From: an uncultured Pseudomonadota bacterium | Lineage (GTDB): Bacteria; Pseudomonadota; Gammaproteobacteria; Steroidobacterales; Steroidobacteraceae | NCBI GenBank assembly: GCA_903890265.1 | Contig: CAITAM010000244.1 | Span: forward strand, 1 to 7,750 | Direction: 5' to 3' | Length of the DNA: 7,750 bases | Shown here: positions 5,896 through 7,750 of the stretch, piece after piece | How positions within the stretch are numbered: the first letter of the stretch is position 1 | Layout of the letters: the number at the start of each line of letters is the position of its first letter | Made by a program: the position numbers and the translations under genes | Notes under the pieces: generated by a model | What the model was told of the DNA's origin: nothing | What the model saw: only the letters and a program-made list of their open reading frames with translations | Databases searched by the model: none

Positions 5896-6687
5896 CTAGT
5901 CCGCGCGAGGGGCAGACCCCGGGCCCAGCGCCGCCCAGCCAAACTCGAGCAAGGGCTTCGTCGCCCGCGCGAGCTCCACCACCGTGTCGACGAGCGCGGC
6001 CGAGCGCACGGTCGCGGCCCGCAACGGCTGGCGGACTATGTAGGATTTGAGCTTCAGATCCTCGACCACGGTCTCGCCGAGTTCGCCGGTCTTGTCGGCC
6101 GGGAAACCGCGCGGTAGGCGCGCAAGGGCGTCTTCGCGCGACAGTTCGAGGCCGGCCGCCTTCAGGGCCGCGACGGTGGTACGCCAGCGGGCGGGAGCGT
6201 TGACCATCGCCCGACGAAACGATGCCAGTGGCTCGGGCTCGAGCGCATAGAAGCCGGCCGCGGCGAAGCATTCGACCGGGCTCAAGTGCAGGTAGATCAG
6301 CCCCTGTGACTGCTTCGTCCCGTCCCGGGTCAGCACCGCGCCGACGTGGTTCTTGTACGGCTGCTTGTCTTTCGAGAACCGTACGTCCCGGTTGATGCGA
6401 AATACCGATGACTTGAGCGTGCCCTTGAGCGGAATTCGCTTTGCCTTCAAAGCAGCGCTCGCCGCCTGCAGGAACAGATCCATCGGCTGAAGGACCAGCG
6501 CCTCGTAACTTGCCTTGTTGGCGTGAAACCATTCCCTGGTCTGATGCGCCTCGAGTGCCATGAAAAACTGCAGCGCTTTCGGCGAGAAGCCGCGGAAGTC
6601 TGGCGATTCGCTGGCCGCCGCCGTCCGGGCGGGCGCGACCTTGGGTTGCTTCGCGGCAGCGACGGGCACGCGGTTCTTGCGAGGCAT
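5896..6687 (-). CDS. DUF2461 family protein (TIGR02453)
   Basis: The 263-aa product has an Ala/Lys/Arg-rich N-terminal extension of about 40 residues, then the DUF2461 (PF09365) domain. Recognisable parts are GFSPKALQFFMALEAHQTRE followed by WFHANKASYE, then SSVFRINRDVRFSKDKQPYK, a YLHLSP strand, GFYALEPEPLASFR, and the C-terminal KLKSYIVRQPL. Family members are usually near 220 aa; the biochemical function is unknown to me. ATG 6687 is preceded by GGAG 6 nt upstream. The frame stays open to an ATG at 7068, but that would add non-family residues and overlap the esterase gene, so it was rejected. The gene converges on the metal exporter with only a 16-nt gap; no functional link is evident. Confidence 0.88.
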   Translation of the reverse strand: MPRKNRVPVAAAKQPKVAPARTAAASESPDFRGFSPKALQFFMALEAHQTREWFHANKASYEALVLQPMDLFLQAASAALKAKRIPLKGTLKSSVFRINRDVRFSKDKQPYKNHVGAVLTRDGTKQSQGLIYLHLSPVECFAAAGFYALEPEPLASFRRAMVNAPARWRTTVAALKAAGLELSREDALARLPRGFPADKTGELGETVVEDLKLKSYIVRQPLRAATVRSAALVDTVVELARATKPLLEFGWAALGPGSAPRAD

Positions 6688-6997
6688 GGCGATCTCCGTG
6701 ACATCAACGACAGGTTGCAGAAAAAACCACGCCAGCAGACCCAAAGAGACCCTAGGCTCGGCCCGGTGGTCAGCGGACGGACCAAAATCGCATAACGGAC
6801 GGTGCCTGTCACCGCCACAGCCGGTACCCACCTGACGCAAAATGACCGCGGTCCGCGACACCGGCGTCCCGCACAGGGGACCCGTCGCACCCCCGACTGA
6901 CGGTCCCGTGACGAACTCCCCTGGTCGGGACAAGGGAGTCCCGCGTGAGACCTTTGCGTCGGCTGAGTAACGCCCCCCACGGCCGGCGGAGCACCGT
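6688..6997. other. Intergenic region with clustered short inverted repeats, no convincing gene
   Basis: This 310-nt stretch between two minus-strand genes has no ORF with protein-like character. Its right part is rich in GTCCC/GGGAC words: GTCCC 6866-6870 with GGGAC 6877-6881; GTCCCG 6903-6908; CGGGAC 6926-6931; GTCCCG 6938-6943. ACTCCC 6915-6920 can also pair with GGGAGT 6934-6939, so alternative stems compete. A perfect palindrome, GACCGCGGTC, is at 6844-6853, and CGGTGCCTGTCACCG at 6800-6814 is an imperfect palindrome. It should hold the promoter of the DUF2461 gene, but I could not pick a clear -35/-10 pair. An esterase terminator, a repeat element or a small RNA are possible. Confidence 0.5.
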
Positions 6998-7750
6998 TCA
7001 GGACCGCGCCCAGTACTCCGCGTAACGTCCGCCGATGCCATCCACGATGGCCGGATAATCATGGCCAACCCCCGGCACCTCGATGAATTCGTGCGGGATA
7101 CCGAGCGAAGTCAGCAAGGCGGCGTACTCACGCAGGACCGCGACCAGCCGGGTATCCTCGCCGCCGGCGAGCAGCCGAATCCGGCTTCGCTGCCGGAGGG
7201 CCGGCGCATTGCCGACGGTCAGTGTCCATGGGCCCACGGCGTCGTAGTACCGCTGGTCTCCGGAAAACGCGTCCTCGGTCCGCTCCGCCGGCTCCTCGCC
7301 CATGTCCTTGAGGATGCTCGGTGCCACCGCCGAGACCCGACCGAAAATCCGGGGGTATTTGGCGCCCAGCCGAAGGGCACCGTAGCCACCTATCGACATG
7401 CCCTCGACGGTACGTTCGGCGGCTTCAGTCGCCGTGCGATACGTACGGTCAATGTGCTGGACGAGGTCAAACGCCACGACCTGCTCCACCGGGCGATCAC
7501 CGTCCTTCGAGTCCACGTACCAGCCGCCCGGCAGCGCCTGGGGTACGACGACGAGATGGGGTGGCATCACCCGGGCCTTGATGGCCCGGTCGATCCTCGC
7601 GATGGCGGCCGCCCCGTCGCGCGAACTGCCAAACCCGCCGTGCAGCCAGTAGATCACGCCGAATCGCCGGCCGGGTTCCGTCGCGTACTGTGGCGGCAGG
7701 TAAATCCGGTAACTCCCCTGCGTTCCGGCACCCCGCGACGGGGTCGGGTA
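6998..7750 (-). CDS. PF00756-type esterase, α/β-hydrolase fold (5' end outside window)
   Basis: The minus-strand frame is open to the window edge, giving 250 codons. The visible N-terminal part GSYRIYLPPQY, followed by GVIYWLHGGFG, is typical of the putative esterase family (esterase D / feruloyl esterase-like), where the LHG strand forms the oxyanion region. Catalytic candidates are Ser in GMSIGGYGA (codon at 7394-7396), Asp in GGEDTRL and His in VPGVGHDYP near the C-terminus, in the normal order. The GTG at 7657 (in FGVIYW) is internal, not the start, because the upstream residues fit the family. It hydrolyses ester bonds; the substrate cannot be inferred. Whether a signal peptide exists cannot be seen. 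It lies 310 nt from the DUF2461 gene and is probably a separate unit. Confidence 0.85.
   Translation of the reverse strand, partial: YPTPSRGAGTQGSYRIYLPPQYATEPGRRFGVIYWLHGGFGSSRDGAAAIARIDRAIKARVMPPHLVVVPQALPGGWYVDSKDGDRPVEQVVAFDLVQHIDRTYRTATEAAERTVEGMSIGGYGALRLGAKYPRIFGRVSAVAPSILKDMGEEPAERTEDAFSGDQRYYDAVGPWTLTVGNAPALRQRSRIRLLAGGEDTRLVAVLREYAALLTSLGIPHEFIEVPGVGHDYPAIVDGIGGRYAEYWARS

Noticed and set aside
6712..6728. GGTT...AACC stem with a T6 run on the minus strand as an intrinsic terminator
   Set aside because: The stem is only 4 bp, mostly A/T loop, and sits in the leader just upstream of the DUF2461 ribosome-binding site, where termination would block the gene.
6688..7068. Extension of the DUF2461 gene to ATG 7068
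   Set aside because: It would overlap the esterase 3' end. The added residues do not look like a domain, and the ATG at 6687 has a clear ribosome-binding site.

Overview
The window is dense, GC-rich bacterial DNA. Several features suggest a Gram-negative proteobacterium, possibly a gammaproteobacterium: outer-membrane β-barrel genes ending in aromatic residues, an OprB-type porin, an RcnR/CsoR-family sensor and a DUF2461 protein. The placement is inferred from protein character only. No tRNA, rRNA, CRISPR array, transposase or phage gene was found.

Layout. (1) Positions 1-1491, plus strand: the 3' part of a BBP2-like outer-membrane porin, followed 5 nt later by a small secreted protein that looks like a short β-barrel. 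(2) Positions 1522-3285, minus strand, read from right to left: an RcnR-type metal sensor, a stand-alone PstS-like phosphate-binding protein, and a small exported two-cysteine protein. The last gene is broken by an apparent one-base deletion in a G4 run, and it overlaps the end of the pstS-like gene. (3) Positions 3286-3432: a divergent regulatory region with two face-to-face promoters around one G6 tract. (4) Positions 3433-5879, plus strand: an OprB-family carbohydrate-type porin, then a cation diffusion facilitator (CDF) metal exporter. (5) Positions 5896-6687, minus strand: a DUF2461 protein, convergent with the exporter. (6) Positions 6688-6997: about 310 nt without a convincing gene but rich in short inverted repeats. 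(7) Positions 6998-7750, minus strand: a PF00756-type esterase whose 5' end lies outside the window.

The most coherent system is the metal locus at about 1522-5879. The sensor carries His3, Cys35, His60 and His64, the Ni/Co-sensing fingerprint of RcnR. The G6 tract with AT-rich arms, typical of RcnR/DmeR operators, lies inside the spacer of both divergent promoters. One repressor tetramer could therefore silence both its own operon and the porin-exporter operon. The exporter has an HxxxD metal site in both TM2 and TM5 and His-rich tails, which fits a divalent metal such as Ni, Co or Zn. The unusual part is the company: an outer-membrane porin on the exporter side, and a PstS-like binding protein with no permease plus a small exported protein on the sensor side. 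This suggests a metal-stress regulon covering cytoplasm, inner membrane, periplasm and outer membrane, but that link is inference.
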